Part shown: piece after piece, positions 33,692 through 45,147 of the stretch
How positions within the stretch are numbered: the first letter of the stretch is position 1
How the letters are laid out: each line of letters begins with the position of its first letter
Source: Obelidium mucronatum
Lineage: Eukaryota; Chytridiomycota; Chytridiomycetes; Chytridiales; Chytriomycetaceae
DNA: 64,000 bases
Assembly (NCBI GenBank): GCA_025765595.1
Contig: JAIVFH010000069.1
Coordinates: 124,001-188,000 of the forward strand
Reading direction: 5' to 3'
Notes under the pieces: model-generated
Database searches by the model: none
What the model saw: the letters and a program-made list of their open reading frames with translations, nothing else
What the model was told of the DNA's origin: nothing
Made by a program: the position numbers and the translations under genes

Positions 33692-34551
33692 ATGAAAGGA
33701 ATTGAAGTAGACAACTTCCTTCCCAAAGAAGCGTTTGTGATTCCCGAACATTACCAAGAAGACGTATCGTCGGTTTGTGTGGAGGAGCCTTTTTTTTATT
33801 ATCGCCTATTTGTTGTAACCAAAGAGTTCTATATGTACTAGGTTCTGATTCCCCATGGCCTAATCATCAACAGAATCGAAAAGATTGCTCAAGATATTGC
33901 AAAAGGACTATCAAGGACCTATTACCGCCTGCTGTGTGCTTAAGGGGTATGTGTGTGTGTGTGTGTCTTTTTTAAGAATCAACGTTTTTAATCCCTTCCT
34001 TCGACTATTTTTCATTCAAGGGCTTCAGTGTTTTATGCCGATCTTATGAATGCGCTTCGAAAAACAAAGTCGCCAAATCATGAATCTGTTCAGGTTTGGA
34101 CCCTAGAAATTCGATGTGGAACACCATTACACTGCACACCAAAACCAAATAACCAAATAACCAAAATACAGTTCTCATACGAATTCATCAAAGTAAAATC
34201 ATACCACAACACATGAATCCACAGGAGACGTGAAAATCTCACTCACATGAAGAAGAACTCAAATCCTACAAGGGAAAACACATTTTGATTGTCGAAGATA
34301 TCGTCGACACGGGAGTGACAATGGTGGCGCTTTTGAATCGGTTAAAGAATTACGAACCTGCCAGTGTGAGGGTTGTGTCGATGCTGATTAAACGCACCGA
34401 GAGAAGTAATGGGTATCGGCCAGATTATTGGGGATTCAGTGTTCCGGATTATTTCGTGGTGGGGTATGGGTTGGATTACAATGAGTATTTTCGTGAGATG
34501 GAGCATATCTGTATTATTTCTGAGGTTGGTAAGGACAAGTATAAGGAGTGA
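33692..34551 (+). CDS. HPT1: Hypoxanthine-guanine phosphoribosyltransferase, with three +1 frame breaks
   Basis: Purine salvage enzyme making IMP/GMP from PRPP. Exon 1 is 33692-33772 ([20 protein letters not shown]). Later exons give [61 protein letters not shown] sequence, GDVKISLT and the PRPP loop [20 protein letters not shown], ending [20 protein letters not shown] and the stop at 34549. Family identity is certain. Three places need one base skipped: after DIAK (about 33905), after YHNT at an in-frame TGA (about 34214) and after KISLT at another TGA (about 34248). The PRPP-binding and C-terminal parts are otherwise perfect. Either the consensus has extra bases or this is a recent pseudogene. 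Confidence 0.85.
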
Positions 34552-34712
34552 CACCCGATCGCCATGGTTTTTGGTGTGAATAAATATCCCAGAAAGGAGC
34601 AAGGTAATTCAGGAATGGATTGCAGAAGCTTTGCTGTTTCTATGGCAGTGTTTTATTCGACCGGGATGTTTGAAGTGAAAATAATTAAAGGTTATGTTGC
34701 CGCCCGTCCCGA

Positions 34713-34925
34713 CTACTTCTTCGCCAGGGCCACAGCTTTAATCCGTTGTCGATTCTGAATGCGCAGGTATTTAACGCTCAGCTGCTCTTCGGGCGTCCAC
34801 TCAGTCTTTGGCTTCTGTGACTGCTCAAGGAGGGAAAAGAGCCACGCTGGGTACTCGGCATCGGGTTTTATGATTGGATCAGCCTTTCCCGCCAGAATAT
34901 TGATGTTCTTGAGCACTTTGGACAT
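34713..34925 (-). CDS. Mitochondrial large-subunit ribosomal protein mL54
   Basis: Reads MSKVLKNINILAGKADPIIK then PDAEYPAWLFSLLEQSQKPK and a basic C-terminus (LRIQNRQRIKAVALAKK). The VLKNINxxxGKxDP and D-x-EYPxWLxxLL motifs are the mL54 (yeast Mrpl37) signature. At 70 aa it is shorter than usual for the family (about 100-140), because no mitochondrial presequence is visible upstream of ATG 34925; an unrecognised 5' exon may exist. Its start lies 77 bp from that of the divergent BAR-like gene, so the two probably share a promoter. Confidence 0.85.
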   Translation of the reverse strand: MSKVLKNINILAGKADPIIKPDAEYPAWLFSLLEQSQKPKTEWTPEEQLSVKYLRIQNRQRIKAVALAKK

Positions 34926-35002
34926 TTCTCTTTGGTGAAACTGGGGGGTGTTTTTGTATGAAAAGAAAGCAAAGACCAAAAAAAAAAAAACAATCGTCCC
35001 AA

Positions 35003-36407
35003 ATGTCTTCTGATCATTCCGACTCTGACAACGAAGAGCTTCAGGCACAAGTTGGAACTCAGCAGACTCCTGTAGAGAAGGCTGCGGCTGCTCAGGTCGA
35101 CAAGAGGCAGACGTTCATTGACCGCTTCGACGTAAGACAACACATAAAGCACCAAAACCGCTACTGTTGAACTCAAAAAAAAACACTCACCCCCATGGCC
35201 TTAACATTAAACACAGGTATCCGTCACTGAATTCTTGCAAAAGAGCAAGTCTTCGATTGCCCTCAACACTCCAGCAAAAGTTGAATCAAACTTCAGGTCA
35301 GTAGTTGAAACAAAACCCAAGCCCTTTTCCCCGCCTGCGTTTCAGCCCCAAATGCGACCTCCCACTCCACTCCCACAGCTCCACACTCTACCATACAGAA
35401 AAACCTCAGTTTTGAATCTAATGTCCCAAATGATGGCCAATTTTTCAGAATCTTCCGTCAATGGTCAAAAGAGAAGCTCACCAAAGTGGATGAAGAGAAC
35501 CCATCACACATCACTGTCCAACCGGAAGTCGACGAAGCAGGAGAAGAAGTCAAAGCAATGGGTGCTTACTTTGATGAAGTCGGTGAATTGATTGAAAGAC
35601 ATGCACAACAGTTGCGTGCGCTGAATGAAACTGAAGCTGCCTTGGCGTTGTTCTTCCAGCAAAAGGGGTATGTTAGAAACCAAACCATTTCGTCTTTTTC
35701 TTTTTTTTTAGTTGGCTCAGCGGGATCAGGTTGGATGTTGTGGCATGTCTTTCTTGAATTGGAGGCGCCGACTTGGATTCGGCTCATGGAGGGCCGACTT
35801 GAAAATCGACCAATCAGAAAAAAGAAAGCCATGCAGCGAAAGAAACATCGCTAACAACAATTCCTGTCTTAATAATTCAGATACCAAGAAAAGGTTGAAG
35901 AAATCTCATCAATGTCCATCGACATTGGTAAAACCTTTTCAGAAAACGTCAAGAAACGTGCCCTCCAACTCGCCGCCGTGGAATCCTTTTCTGAATTTGT
36001 AAAGACGTTTAAAAACAAGGCGATTCAGGACTCTGTGGAAACGATTGAGAAGCAAAAGGTGGCTCGTATCGAGTTTGACGCTTATGCACACAAGATTGCC
36101 CTTTTGCAGAGGACTGTTAGTTTGTGAGTGTACAATTATTATTTTCTCAACCTTTTTCGTGCAAAGCCACTGAATTTATTTTTTTAGATCTGGTTCTACC
36201 GTTCTCGGAAAAGACTTGCCACCAACCCTCGACCTGACACCCGTTGAAAAAGAATTTGAACACGCCAAAGGACAATTCCTCGCCACAAAGCAAAAGTACC
36301 AAAACCTGTCTACCGCCGTTATTGATAAAGCTGTTTTGTTGGAGATGAAGCGTGATGTTGATTTCCGTGTGCAATTGGAGAAGGTCTGGCGATTGGACCA
36401 CGAGTAG
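35003..36407 (+). CDS. BAR-domain-like coiled-coil protein
   Basis: Predicted 296 aa from exons 35003-35131, 35217-35296, 35449-35667, 35881-36123 and 36188-36407 (891 nt, in phase). An acidic N-terminus leads into a long amphipathic helical region: FRQWSKEKLTKVDEENPSHI, AYFDEVGELIERHAQQLRAL, VEEISSMSIDIGKTFSENVK, LAAVESFSEFVKTFKNKAIQ, KEFEHAKGQFLATKQKYQNL. The helix order and the FSEFVKTF / KQKYQNL signatures resemble the C-terminal BAR coiled coils of sorting nexin / endophilin-like proteins that shape membranes. No PX or SH3 domain is attached. Assignment to a named family is not secure. Confidence 0.65.
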
Positions 36408-36770
36408 TAGTAGACACAGCCAAGAAATTTATACTGCATTTTTTTCCAATCTCGCTCTCTCATATTTACTTACTTGGTTCAAACTTTTGTGTTATCGTCT
36501 TTTTTTTTTTTTCTGTTGACCTTTTTTTCTCTAACTTGTGTGTTTTGGGGATGAATGAAGTAAAATAAACGGTTGCTTTCACTTACTATTTAGTCTACAC
36601 TATGATCTTAAGTTCTGAACAAAACGTATTATTTACTCTGACAAAAAATAATGAACACACTACCAAAAAAACGAGGGAAGGGATAAAAAAAGAATATGGT
36701 ACACAACAACTACAGGCTTAAGAATAATAAGGGCGACAAAACATTCACAACCCACGAGAACAACCACCTA
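36408..36770. other. Convergent intergenic region
   Basis: Lies between two gene ends that face each other. It is T-rich on the left (poly-T near 36500) with an AATAAA-like word near 36564 that may serve the BAR-like gene. No open frame or RNA signature recognised. Confidence 0.4.
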
Positions 36771-38695
36771 TCACAACTCCATACTATCATCATCACTTGC
36801 AACTTCAACTGTGACTGCAGCTGATGGAGCGACTGTTGGCAAAGATAGAACTGCAGGTTTCGAATCGGGAGAAGAACGAGGCCGATGCGGTCGCGGTGTA
36901 ACATCGACTGGCCGATACACTGTCTCGCCGCTGGAATTTTCATATACTAGCACTGGCGTCCGAAGGACTTGAACTCCATCGTCTCCGTATACTTGGACCA
37001 ACATTTTAGGGCCGTTTCCAGAGTCAGTCACTGCTACTCTCATTTTCACTCGATTCCTCAGTACTATTCCTCGTTCCAGCCTTTTCTTACGTTGTTGTTA
37101 TCCTCGTCCTCATCATGTGACAGAGTCCGGATGCCGTAACGCAGCCAACGCAGCTTCAATCTCGTCGTCAAGTTCAGCCTGGAATTCATCGCCACCCTCC
37201 AGATCCTGTCGCTTCTGTTCTTGCTCAGAATACAAGTGACTTCCTTGTTTATTTCGTCCAGCAACAGCATCGAGATCATCATCGTCTTCTTCTTCCATCG
37301 AATCACTTTCCGCATGTCCCATCCAGGCATCTTCATCCACGTCTTCGTCGCTGAGAAAATCTCCACCCTCATAGGAGATTTCGGAATGGGTGCCGTCATC
37401 GTGGTAGTATTGTTCATTGTCCCCGTCATTTACGGATTCGGAATCAGAGGATACAAAGAATTCGTTGTTGTCTTCGTCGTCGTCTTGGTTTCCAAAGAGC
37501 AGATCTTCTCGCGTGATTATTCGGAATGATCTGTTTCCAAGGCCTATTGAACGTTTTGTGTGAGTATGTGTTCAATGTAATAAAAGGAATCCATGGTAAA
37601 AAAAAAAAAAAAAAAAGTACCTGCTTCTCTCATCAACTGCATAAAACCATCTCTTCCCAAATCCAAAGCAGTAGAATCCTTGGTTCCCACTGCTGCAGAA
37701 CTTGATGAAGCGGCAGCAGCAGCAGCAACTTCAGCTTCTTGTTTCGCAATAAGAGCAGCATTTCTCCTCGCTCTTCGTTTTGCAGCTTCTACTGCATCTC
37801 GAGTTTGAAGCAATTTAGAGTGTTGGTGGTGAGGAAGACCGCTAGAAGCACTTGTACCACCACCACCTCCAGGTAATATTCCCATACCCACAACTCCGAC
37901 ACCACCACCACCACCTGCACGCTTCCTATTTCGTATCTTTTTCTTCTTCTTCTTTTTGTTTGCTGTAGCAGTTGGAGAAAGCTGTGGGTGGTGTAGAATA
38001 GGATCGTCAGAATGGGTAGAGGATAGAAACAAGTCTGAAGAAGAAGGAAGCGCGCGCGACTGATAATTCCCACGCTTTTGGTGGTGACTGTGATTCTTGT
38101 AGTTGTTGGTGTTGTCGTTTCGGCGGTTTGAGTCCTTGACAGCCAAAGTCGCTGAGGGGGAGCTGGCAGTGGCGACATTGACTGGCCGCGGGGGCAGCGG
38201 CCACACAGGTTTTTCGGTAATGACGATGCCGAAGCCCTTGTTGATTGTCTGCTTGCTTTGACGTGACGCAGAGATGGAATGCGGCTTCTTCCCGCCGTGG
38301 CGCAGCGTCGGCGGACCGAGGCGGTCGAGGATGCTCGTCGGCGCTGCCGCGGCTGGCGTCGCGGGCGGCTGGCTGTCGAGTCTGCGGCGTCTGCCGCTCG
38401 CCGGGCGCAGCGGCGTCAGGACGACGGTGGCTGTTCCGGCGGCGGCGCGAAAGGCGCGCGGGGCGGCGTGCGAGTGCGGGCGCGAGCGTGGGAGCGTGTT
38501 TGGGAAAGAGGCGGGCGAGTCTCTGGCGGCGTGGTTCGAGCGGCGGCGGCTGCTGCTTCGGGTTCGATGCTCGCGCGGGCGGCCTTCGCTGCGCTTCGAG
38601 GCGCTGCTTTTGCTGGGCGATCGGAGGGGCATTGCTGCGGCGAGAGTTGGCGGTTGAGAAGCGACAGAGCCAATAGAAGGTGGGAGTTCAAACAT
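36771..38695 (-). CDS. Low-complexity basic-to-acidic hypothetical protein
   Basis: Probably three exons. The first (38695 to about 37615) starts MFELPPSIGSVASQPPT and is Ser/Pro/Arg-rich with an RSSSRRRSN patch, a Lys run (KKKKKKIRNRKR) next to a Gly run, and an Ala run. The second (about 37530-37113) is acidic: FRIITREDLLFGNQDDDEDN and DEDVDEDAWMGHAESDSMEE. The third (about 37060-36771) gives KMRVAVTDSGNGPKMLVQVY and GETVYRPVDV. Phase between exons 2 and 3 is not resolved, so the last part could be separate. The mix of basic and acidic disorder suggests a nuclear or chromatin protein; no domain recognised. The 5' end is strikingly GC-rich. Confidence 0.5.
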
Positions 38696-38780
38696 GCCGT
38701 CACGTGATGGCAACTGGTGAAATACCCGAGATTCGCAATAAAACTGATGCCTTTATCCCTCTTTATTCCCTCTTTATTCT

Positions 38781-39862
38781 TCACGCATCGCGGTGCGCTA
38801 GGTGGACGGCGGCCTGGTTCGTGGGCAGCAGAAGGACATTGGCCACATTCACGTGTGGTTTTCTGCTGGCGATAAACACAACCAACTCGGCAACATCGTC
38901 TCCAGTCAATGGCTCAATTCCTTTATACACAGCGTCTGCTTTCGCCTTGTCCCCGTAAAACCGAACTACGGAGAATTCAGTCTCCACCATTCCAGGATCA
39001 ATCGATGACACGTTGATTTTGGTCGAAACAAGTTCCATTCGGAGAGTTCTAGTCATGGCATCGACAGCGTGCTTTGTAGCGCAGTAGATTCCTCCTCCAG
39101 GATACACCTTTTTTTTTTTTTTTTTTTTTTTTTTTTGGCTTTCTTGTTAATCCCTCCCTTCGACAATGACAACCGCCAAAAATCATACAAAAAGATTTCT
39201 TTTTACCTGAGTACCCGCGATAGAACTAATATTAATAATATACCCCGTGTTTCTCGCCTTCATTCCAGGAAGAACAGCTTGAGTCACAGTTCAACAAACC
39301 CTTCACATTCGTGTCAAACATTGTAGCAAAGTCTTCTGGAGTCACATTTTCCAACGTGTCCATTCCCTTCACAAGTCCAGCATTGTTTACCAGAATATGA
39401 ATGTTTTTGAATGCTTCAGGCAGATCTTCGATGGCTTCAAACACCTTTTGAAAAAAATAGACAGTATAGATGAGTTTTTTCCTAGAGGATATGGTGCGAT
39501 TTGCATGTGGGCAAATAAATCAATCCAAATACCTTTGACCTATCGCGAACGTCCATTTCGATTGTGTGGACACTGAGGCCAGCATAGGACCCCAGGAAGC
39601 TCTGCCTTGATGCTCGCCAATCGATCGGCTCTGCGTCCAGTCAGAATCAAGTTCATGTTTGCATTGCTCTTTGCAAACTCAAATGCAGTGGCCCGTCCAA
39701 TTCCAGCTGAGGCTCCTGTTGTTTTAATTTGTGTGTTTTTTTTTCGCAGGGGTTGAGGAGGGAGGGAACAAAGAGGTCAGGCAAGAACACTACGTCAAGT
39801 TCAGGTACAGTACCAGTGATGAGGGCAGTCTTGCCAGAGAGACGAGTGAAGGCCGATGACAT
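38781..39862 (-). CDS. Short-chain dehydrogenase/reductase 1
   Basis: NADP-dependent classical SDR resembling yeast YMR226c / bacterial YdfG. It starts MSSAFTRLSGKTALITG at 39862; the cofactor loop TGASAGIGRATAFEFA is assembled across the first intron. Further landmarks are NVHILVNNAG-type sequence (IHILVNNAGLVKGMDTLENV), catalytic YCATK in MYPGGGIYCATKHAVDAMTR, and IDPGMVETEFSVVRFYGDKA. An intron carries a 28-T run (39109-39136). After DTNVKGLLN one extra base must be skipped (about 39290) to reach AVLPGMKARNTGYI. Likely substrate: small hydroxy acids or carbonyls, by family only. Confidence 0.88.
39109..39136. repeat. 28-base T homopolymer inside an SDR intron
   Basis: Uninterrupted T run in the last intron of the minus-strand SDR gene (poly-A on the coding strand). 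Many introns here carry shorter T or A runs; this is the longest in the window. Confidence 0.9.
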
Positions 39863-40073
39863 CTTTTTTAATTTTTTATAATTCAAATCTTTCCTTCCGT
39901 TCCGCTACAGTCCGAAAAAAAGTCAAACAGTATACTAGTGGTTGGCGTATTCAAGTGTATTCTTGATATCCAATAAGGAAAAAAGAGGATATCATGCCCG
40001 CGCGGCGCACAAATAAAAGTCTTCCAAAAAAAAAAAAAAACGACAACCACCAACCAGCTGAAATAACCTCCAA

Positions 40074-40894
40074 ATGACTACCAGCACCAACGCCGAGTTC
40101 TGGGAATCTGCATGGACAAACAAACGCACAGGATGGGACATACAAGGCCCAACACCCGCGTTACTTTCAGTGCTCAAGTCACATGCAACTCTGCTATTCC
40201 CGACATCTCAAGAAACAGTGTTGATTCCAGGTGTAGGCCGCGGATACGATGTCGTTGCTATCGCATTGGATAAACCAGGCGTGAAAGTGATTGGATTAGA
40301 TATCTCTGCAACTGTAAAGTCGTGCTTACTTGAAATTCGAAATCACAATTAACAAAAAAACAACAAATTCAAAAAACACAATCAAGGGAGTTTCAGAGGC
40401 TCAAAAGGAACTGGATAAAGCAAATCTTGGATCCGACAGAGCCCAAGTTCTTTTGGCTGACTTCTTTGAATACTCGCCAACAGCGTTATTCTCAGTCGTG
40501 TTTCGATCATACGTAAAGCCTTTTTTTTTCTTGCTTCTTTTCGTCGAATTCTGCCTTTTATCTCATGGTGTTTGGTAGTAATTGCGCTTCCAACTCTTCC
40601 CATTAGATTTCTTTGTGCCATCAACCCATCTCTCCGTTCCTCATGGTCCAGCAAAATGACAGAAATTGTGAAACCAGGAGGATACTTGATCTGCTACATG
40701 TTCCCCTTGAGAGACTTGGACGACGCAGGTCCACCGTACTCCCTTTCTATTGGAATTGTATGAAGCAACTCCTTGGATCCGCTTTTGACCGCGTGTTTCA
40801 ACGCGACTTGGAGCCGCATGAGTTTCCAACTGCTGGAATGGATCGAACAAAGTATGGGAAGCAAATGATTTCACTTTGGGTAAAGAGGATTTGA
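40074..40894 (+). CDS. Thiol/thiopurine-type S-methyltransferase
   Basis: SAM-dependent methyltransferase of the TPMT/HOL family. Exons 40074-40313, 40387-40512 and 40607-40894. Landmarks are FWESAWTNKRTGWDIQGPTP, the SAM loop VLIPGVGRGYDVVAIAL, VIGLDISATAV-like sequence, LLADFFEY, FLCAINPSLRSSWSSKMTEI, VKPGGYLICYMFPL, GPPYSLS and the C-terminal RDLEPHEFPTAGMDRTKYGK. Related plant and fungal enzymes methylate halides, thiols or thiocyanate; the substrate here is unknown. Frame breaks (one near 40505, two around 40750-40775) each fit one extra base, while conserved sequence continues on both sides. Confidence 0.85.
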
Positions 40895-41089
40895 ATGAAA
40901 GTAAACCACGTAAAACACGTAAAAATGGCAACTGGACTATCTTTCACTTACTGCTTGACAGCTTGAAGGTTCATAAAAGCAACTTTTTATTCCAATCGCG
41001 TATATAACCAAAAACAGTTATTTTCTTTCTTAACGTTGATGAAATACTATTAAAAACCAAAATTGAATTATTAAAAAAAAAAAAAAATC

Positions 41090-42614
41090 ATGGGCAAGAA
41101 GAAGAGCGGCGGCGGAAAGAAAGACAAGAAAGAGAAGGGCGGCAAAGGAGGCGGCAAGAAAGCAAAGAAGGGAGGTGGTGATCCAGATGCCCCAGTTCCA
41201 GACGCGATCCCAATCGAACAAACGAGCGCGTTACTAGTCTTTCTAACGTAAGAGAAAACCCAAAACAAAAGACGCTCTATATACTATTGTGATGTTCTGT
41301 TTTTTACCTGTACCTGTTTCTTGAAAAAAAAATAGTATTGAAGCGCGCAAGAAGTCGATTGCCTTCTATCGAGCATGGTGTACACAACAGTTGAGTTTTT
41401 CCGCCGTAATCTGCTTGTGGGATATTACTGCAAACGAAGAGGGTCCCTCTTTCTATTGTTCCTCATTTTAAGTCGACTCATTTATCGTGCAACTAGACGC
41501 GACCTCTTGAAACAACAACGCGCAAAACTCGATAAAATCGGAAAGAATGAATACTTCTCAGTCAAAAAAATGGATCAAGGCGATAAGGATATGGAATCCA
41601 TAATGGACACCCTTGTCAAACAACAACAAGATGGAATCAACGCGTCTCTGGATGCAGAAATCGATGACGATCATAGTACTTTGGGTATTCAGCGGCGACA
41701 GATGGCAGGTTCGTTTGGATGGGCGGCTTTTTTTTTTGTCTTCTTTGTTCTTCCCAGACTCACATTGGACATTTGTTAACAACCCAATCACAGGAATCCA
41801 AAACCACATTGACCAACTCGAAGACGACCTCGAAAAAACAATCCTCCGTATCCAAGACCTCCAAGAATTCACAGCTTCCGGCGGAACCCAACAAATGGAA
41901 ACCTTGGCCATCTCCCTAAAACAACAACTCCGCACGAAAATGGTTGACAATTTAAAAGAGCTCGAAAAGATCCAACGCAGACACGATGCAAGCATGATTG
42001 CGACTGTGAAACGAAAAGACCGGATTTTGGCGCAATTGGAAGCTAAAGCGAATCAGCAGGAGCTTGAAAATATGTCTGTGGAGCGGATGATGATTTTTCA
42101 GAGAAATAAGTCGTTGAAGGAGAAGGTTGCTGTGTTGGTGAGGGAGGAGGCGCGGTTAAAGGTTCATGTGCAAGAGTTGGAGGAGTTGAATATGAGGCTG
42201 GTTTCAAAGTCATTGGATTTGGATTGGAATCTAATGTACGGGAAGGAGAAGCTGGATGACGATGATGATGGGGTTGCGTCTGATGCAGTTAAAGCAGAGA
42301 AACCTTCGATTGGACAAGTCCCGAAATACCATCATTTGCGTCTCACAAACGTTGATCAAGCAGTAGCTCAAGTATTATTGCGGCAACAAGAATGGCAGAA
42401 ACAAGACTTGTCAAGTTTCGGAGTTATTGGAACCCTTTGGGAACCACGGAAACCAAATCCAAAACCAGCGACGGTTGTTCAAACAAAGACTCTTATCAAT
42501 CGAGCCAAATATGGAGCACTGGTTCCGATTACGCGTGATAGTCAAACCAATATTGGAGTCTACGATTCAATGGTTTCTGTCACGAGTGGAAGCCGGAGTT
42601 TGAAAAATAAATAA
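41090..42614 (+). CDS. Coiled-coil protein, basal-body/cilium type (tentative)
   Basis: Starts with a Gly/Lys-rich leader (MGKKKSGGGKKDKKEKGGKG) typical of several cilium-associated coiled-coil proteins such as BBOF1/CCDC83-type (DUF4515). Exons: 41090-41247, about 41337-41371, about 41472-41707, about 41795-42614. The rest is long coiled coil: LLKQQRAKLDKIGKNEYFSV, IQNHIDQLEDDLEKTILRIQ, LAISLKQQLRTKMVDNLKEL, FQRNKSLKEKVAVLVREEAR, LEELNMRLVSKSLDLDWNLM. A C-terminal basic part ends SGSRSLKNK. A cilium role is inferred from the leader, the coil pattern and the presence of another flagellar gene; it is not proven. Confidence 0.6.
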
Positions 42615-42641
42615 AAAAACTGACGTTTTATTTGGATATCA

Positions 42642-43166
42642 TCAGAACTCATCCACAGCCTGAGCCTCCCCATCACACTTCTCCTTCAGCAGTTTCAAAA
42701 TCTCGTTTCGATGACACTTGTCCCCTTCCATACAAAAACAACCAATCTCTTTAGCGTCTGCCAACTTTAAAAACTCTCTCAACACCTCCGGATCCCGTTC
42801 CACCTGATTCCTCAAATGAACTCTAAAGTTCGCCAACGATACATCGATCGGGAATTCACTCAGTTTGTATGGATTCGCCCATGGGCTCGCCTTGTACCCA
42901 AACGTTTTGAGTTCGCCAGTGTTTGGGTCCTTGTATCTAACACGCCCAGCTCTGATGACGAGAACGTTTCCAGGTGTGTTTGCCCATTCTTGGAGGTTGT
43001 TGTAGCCTCGACGACGGAGGTTGGGGTTCTTGAGGCAGACTCCGATGGGTAGGTGTTGGCGCTGGCGAAACTCGGTCGGCGCAGTCGTGGGCGTAGTACC
43101 TATTGTTGAAGCAGGTTGTGTATCTTTTGTGGATACTGATGATGATGATGCTGAGGATTGGAGCAT
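42642..43166 (-). CDS. DUF4326-domain protein
   Basis: Single exon, 174 aa. A Ser/Thr/Gln N-terminus is followed by a compact domain: VLVIRAGRVRYKDPNTGELK, ASPWANPYKLSEFPID, FRVHLRNQVERDPEVLREFL and a Cys pair region GCFCMEGDKCHRNEILKLLK. The WANPYK and C-x-C-x(4-5)-CH pattern is the DUF4326 signature, common in phages, bacteria and scattered eukaryotes; its biochemical role is not established. The patchy distribution of the family makes transfer a possibility, but local base composition does not stand out. Confidence 0.8.
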   Translation of the reverse strand: MLQSSASSSSVSTKDTQPASTIGTTPTTAPTEFRQRQHLPIGVCLKNPNLRRRGYNNLQEWANTPGNVLVIRAGRVRYKDPNTGELKTFGYKASPWANPYKLSEFPIDVSLANFRVHLRNQVERDPEVLREFLKLADAKEIGCFCMEGDKCHRNEILKLLKEKCDGEAQAVDEF

Positions 43167-43262
43167 TGTGGATATTCTTGAACTATTTTTTGTTTGTTTT
43201 TGCGTGCCAACTCAACAAACAATGATGTCCCGACTTATCCACATAAAAAATTCTATTTTATT

Positions 43263-44077
43263 TCAACAAATAACCATCAAGAGACAAACAACAATTCCCC
43301 CTACAAAAGGATTCCAAGCAGATTCAGCAGAGGAACGCGAGGTGGTTGTTTGAACAACAGCAGCAGTTGTCGTTCCCTTGGAAGTGACAGTCGTAGTAGA
43401 TACAACATCGACAGTAGTTGTAGTTGGAATCACGTCAACAGTAGTTGGCGCAGGCGCAGGAGGTTCAGTGGTTGGTACAGCAATGGCCACGCATTGGTTG
43501 CTTTCACAAGCCAAACCCCAATCACAAGCACCACAACTTAAAGATCCGCCACATGCGTTATCGACTGCACCGCAATTGAATCCGGAAGGACACGACTGTG
43601 AGAGGCTGGCAGGGTGGTGGCTGGGGGTGGGGGAGGAGGAGGAGGCGGAGCACCACAACGTGCTCTCAAGTTGTAAGAGGCTTGCATCCATGGAAACACT
43701 GTTCCCGCCAGCGCTATAACAAAAAAGAGAAAAGAAAAGTAAGGATGAGGGGGGGAAAAACTGGTAAGTTTGTTTCCACAAATTAGAAGAGATTTGGTTC
43801 AAGTTACCAATTGACACTCGTAGCTCTCGTAATAGCGTCACTGTCTTTGCTACAGAAGCAAGTCTGAGGATCAGCCTGTCTGCCAACAAGAAAGAAGAGT
43901 GTCTCGGTATGTCACAAGCGCATTGACGCATGAGCTGGGAGCTCCTGCTAGTGACGGATCGTTTGTGATTAACCAGTTGATGTAATCTGGGGTTGTTGGC
44001 TGCGGGAACGACTGTGCTTGAGCAAGGGAAGCGACAGATGCTATAAGTAATAAGGCAGTAGCAGTGATGGTATGCAT
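43263..44077 (-). CDS. GPI-anchored-type secreted Cys-rich protein
   Basis: Two exons: 43808-44077 and 43263-43713. Signal peptide MHTITATALLLIASVASLAQ, then a Cys-bearing domain (SLAGAPSSCVNALVTYRDTL, CFCSKDSDAITRATSVN), a second Cys block (SCPSGFNCGAVDNACGGSLS, CGACDWGLACESNQC), a Thr/Pro/Val-rich stalk (VPTTEPPAPAPTTVDVIPTT) and a hydrophobic end WNPFVGGIVVCLLMVIC after Ser-rich sequence. This is the layout of a GPI-anchored wall or surface protein. Exon 1 needs one extra base skipped at an in-frame TGA (about 43870, between CWQTG and DPQTCFC). The partial chitin-binding-like spacing of the second Cys block is suggestive only. Confidence 0.8.
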
Positions 44078-44382
44078 TGTGTTTTTTTGGAAGAGGTTTC
44101 AAAATTATGAGATGGGGCGATTTGAAATGTTGTTGATCGATTGTCAACAAGCCGCTACCAGAGTTCAAAAGAGCGCTTTATAATTCTTACTGTCATGCAG
44201 TATAGGTGCCTTATCGGCGATGTCAGTTAGAGAAGAAAGAATAACTTAACAAATGACACTTGAGCTGACTTCGAAAACGATTCAATGCATGCTTGATTCT
44301 GAAGGCTGTGTGATAATTTTAGGGATAATCTAATACCAGCAATTCTTTTTATAATTTCGTTACAATGTACTGGCTGTATTTG

Positions 44383-45147
44383 TCACCAAGAGATCTTTCT
44401 CCCATCATACGCATAAAACTCTCCACTTTTGCTCAAAGTACCATCCTCCAACGCCTCTTGAATAATCTTTGTCATTCCAGCAACAGATTCCTCCTGCGAG
44501 ATTGTTCCAGCAGGAGCCATATCCGTCTTGACGTAACCAGGATGGAACAACAAAACACCAATGGATTCACTTTTTAAATCGATTCTGTGTATAAAAAAAG
44601 AGAAATCAGAGAGCACGTTCCTTTTTTTAAAGAGTTTCAAGTACTCACGCAAGGGACTTTGACATTGCATTCAAGGCTGCTTTCGACCCACGATACCCAT
44701 AAGTACTTTCCATTTGGATTCTCCCCAATAGACCCCATCACCGATGAGATATTCACCACCCACGCCGACCCGTTGTTTTTCGCCGCCAGCTTCAGGTTCG
44801 GCAGCAGCGCCTGGGCAGTCAGAATGGGGCCGAACGCGTTTGTTGCAAACTGGACAGAGAGCGAATCCGCCGCCAGCGCGCCTGAGGTCGCCGGCGACAA
44901 AGACGCCCGCGTTGTTGATGAGCACGTCGACGGCTTCTGATTGGCCGAGCGCGGCGCCAAGGCCGGCGACGGACGCGTCGGACGCCACGTCGAGCGGCAG
45001 CGTCACGTGCGCGCCGAGGGATGCGAGCGGCGCCGTGTCGCGTGCCGTGGCGATCACGCGCCACCCGGCGGCGACAAAGTGGCGGCAGAGTGTGCGGCCA
45101 ATGCCGCGCGAGGCGCCGGTGATGAGGACCGTTTTCTGGCTAGGCAT
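44383..45147 (-). CDS. Short-chain dehydrogenase/reductase 2
   Basis: Classical SDR starting MPSQKTVLITGASRGIGRTL at 45147. Cofactor loop GASRGIG, LPLDVASD, VDVLINNAGVFVAGDL, FATNAFGPILTAQALLPNLK, WVVNISSVMGSIGENPNGKY, a catalytic Tyr-x-x-x-Lys (YRGSK) and a C-terminal exon with SESIGVLLFHPGYVKTDMAP. One short intron (about 44585-44645). Two points (about 44890 and 44700) need one extra base skipped. The first 400 bp are very GC-rich compared with the C-terminal exon. The PGYVKTDM motif is typical of the carbonyl-reductase-like / CsgA-type SDRs; substrate unknown. Confidence 0.85.

Noticed and set aside
33692..34551. HPRT locus as a firm pseudogene
   Set aside because: All three disruptions are one extra base, with perfect motifs on both sides, and the same kind of break is found in many other genes here, so a consensus error is at least as likely.
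38245..38707. Three overlapping plus-strand frames of about 130-140 codons
   Set aside because: They arise because the GC-rich coding strand of the minus-strand gene has few stop codons in any frame.
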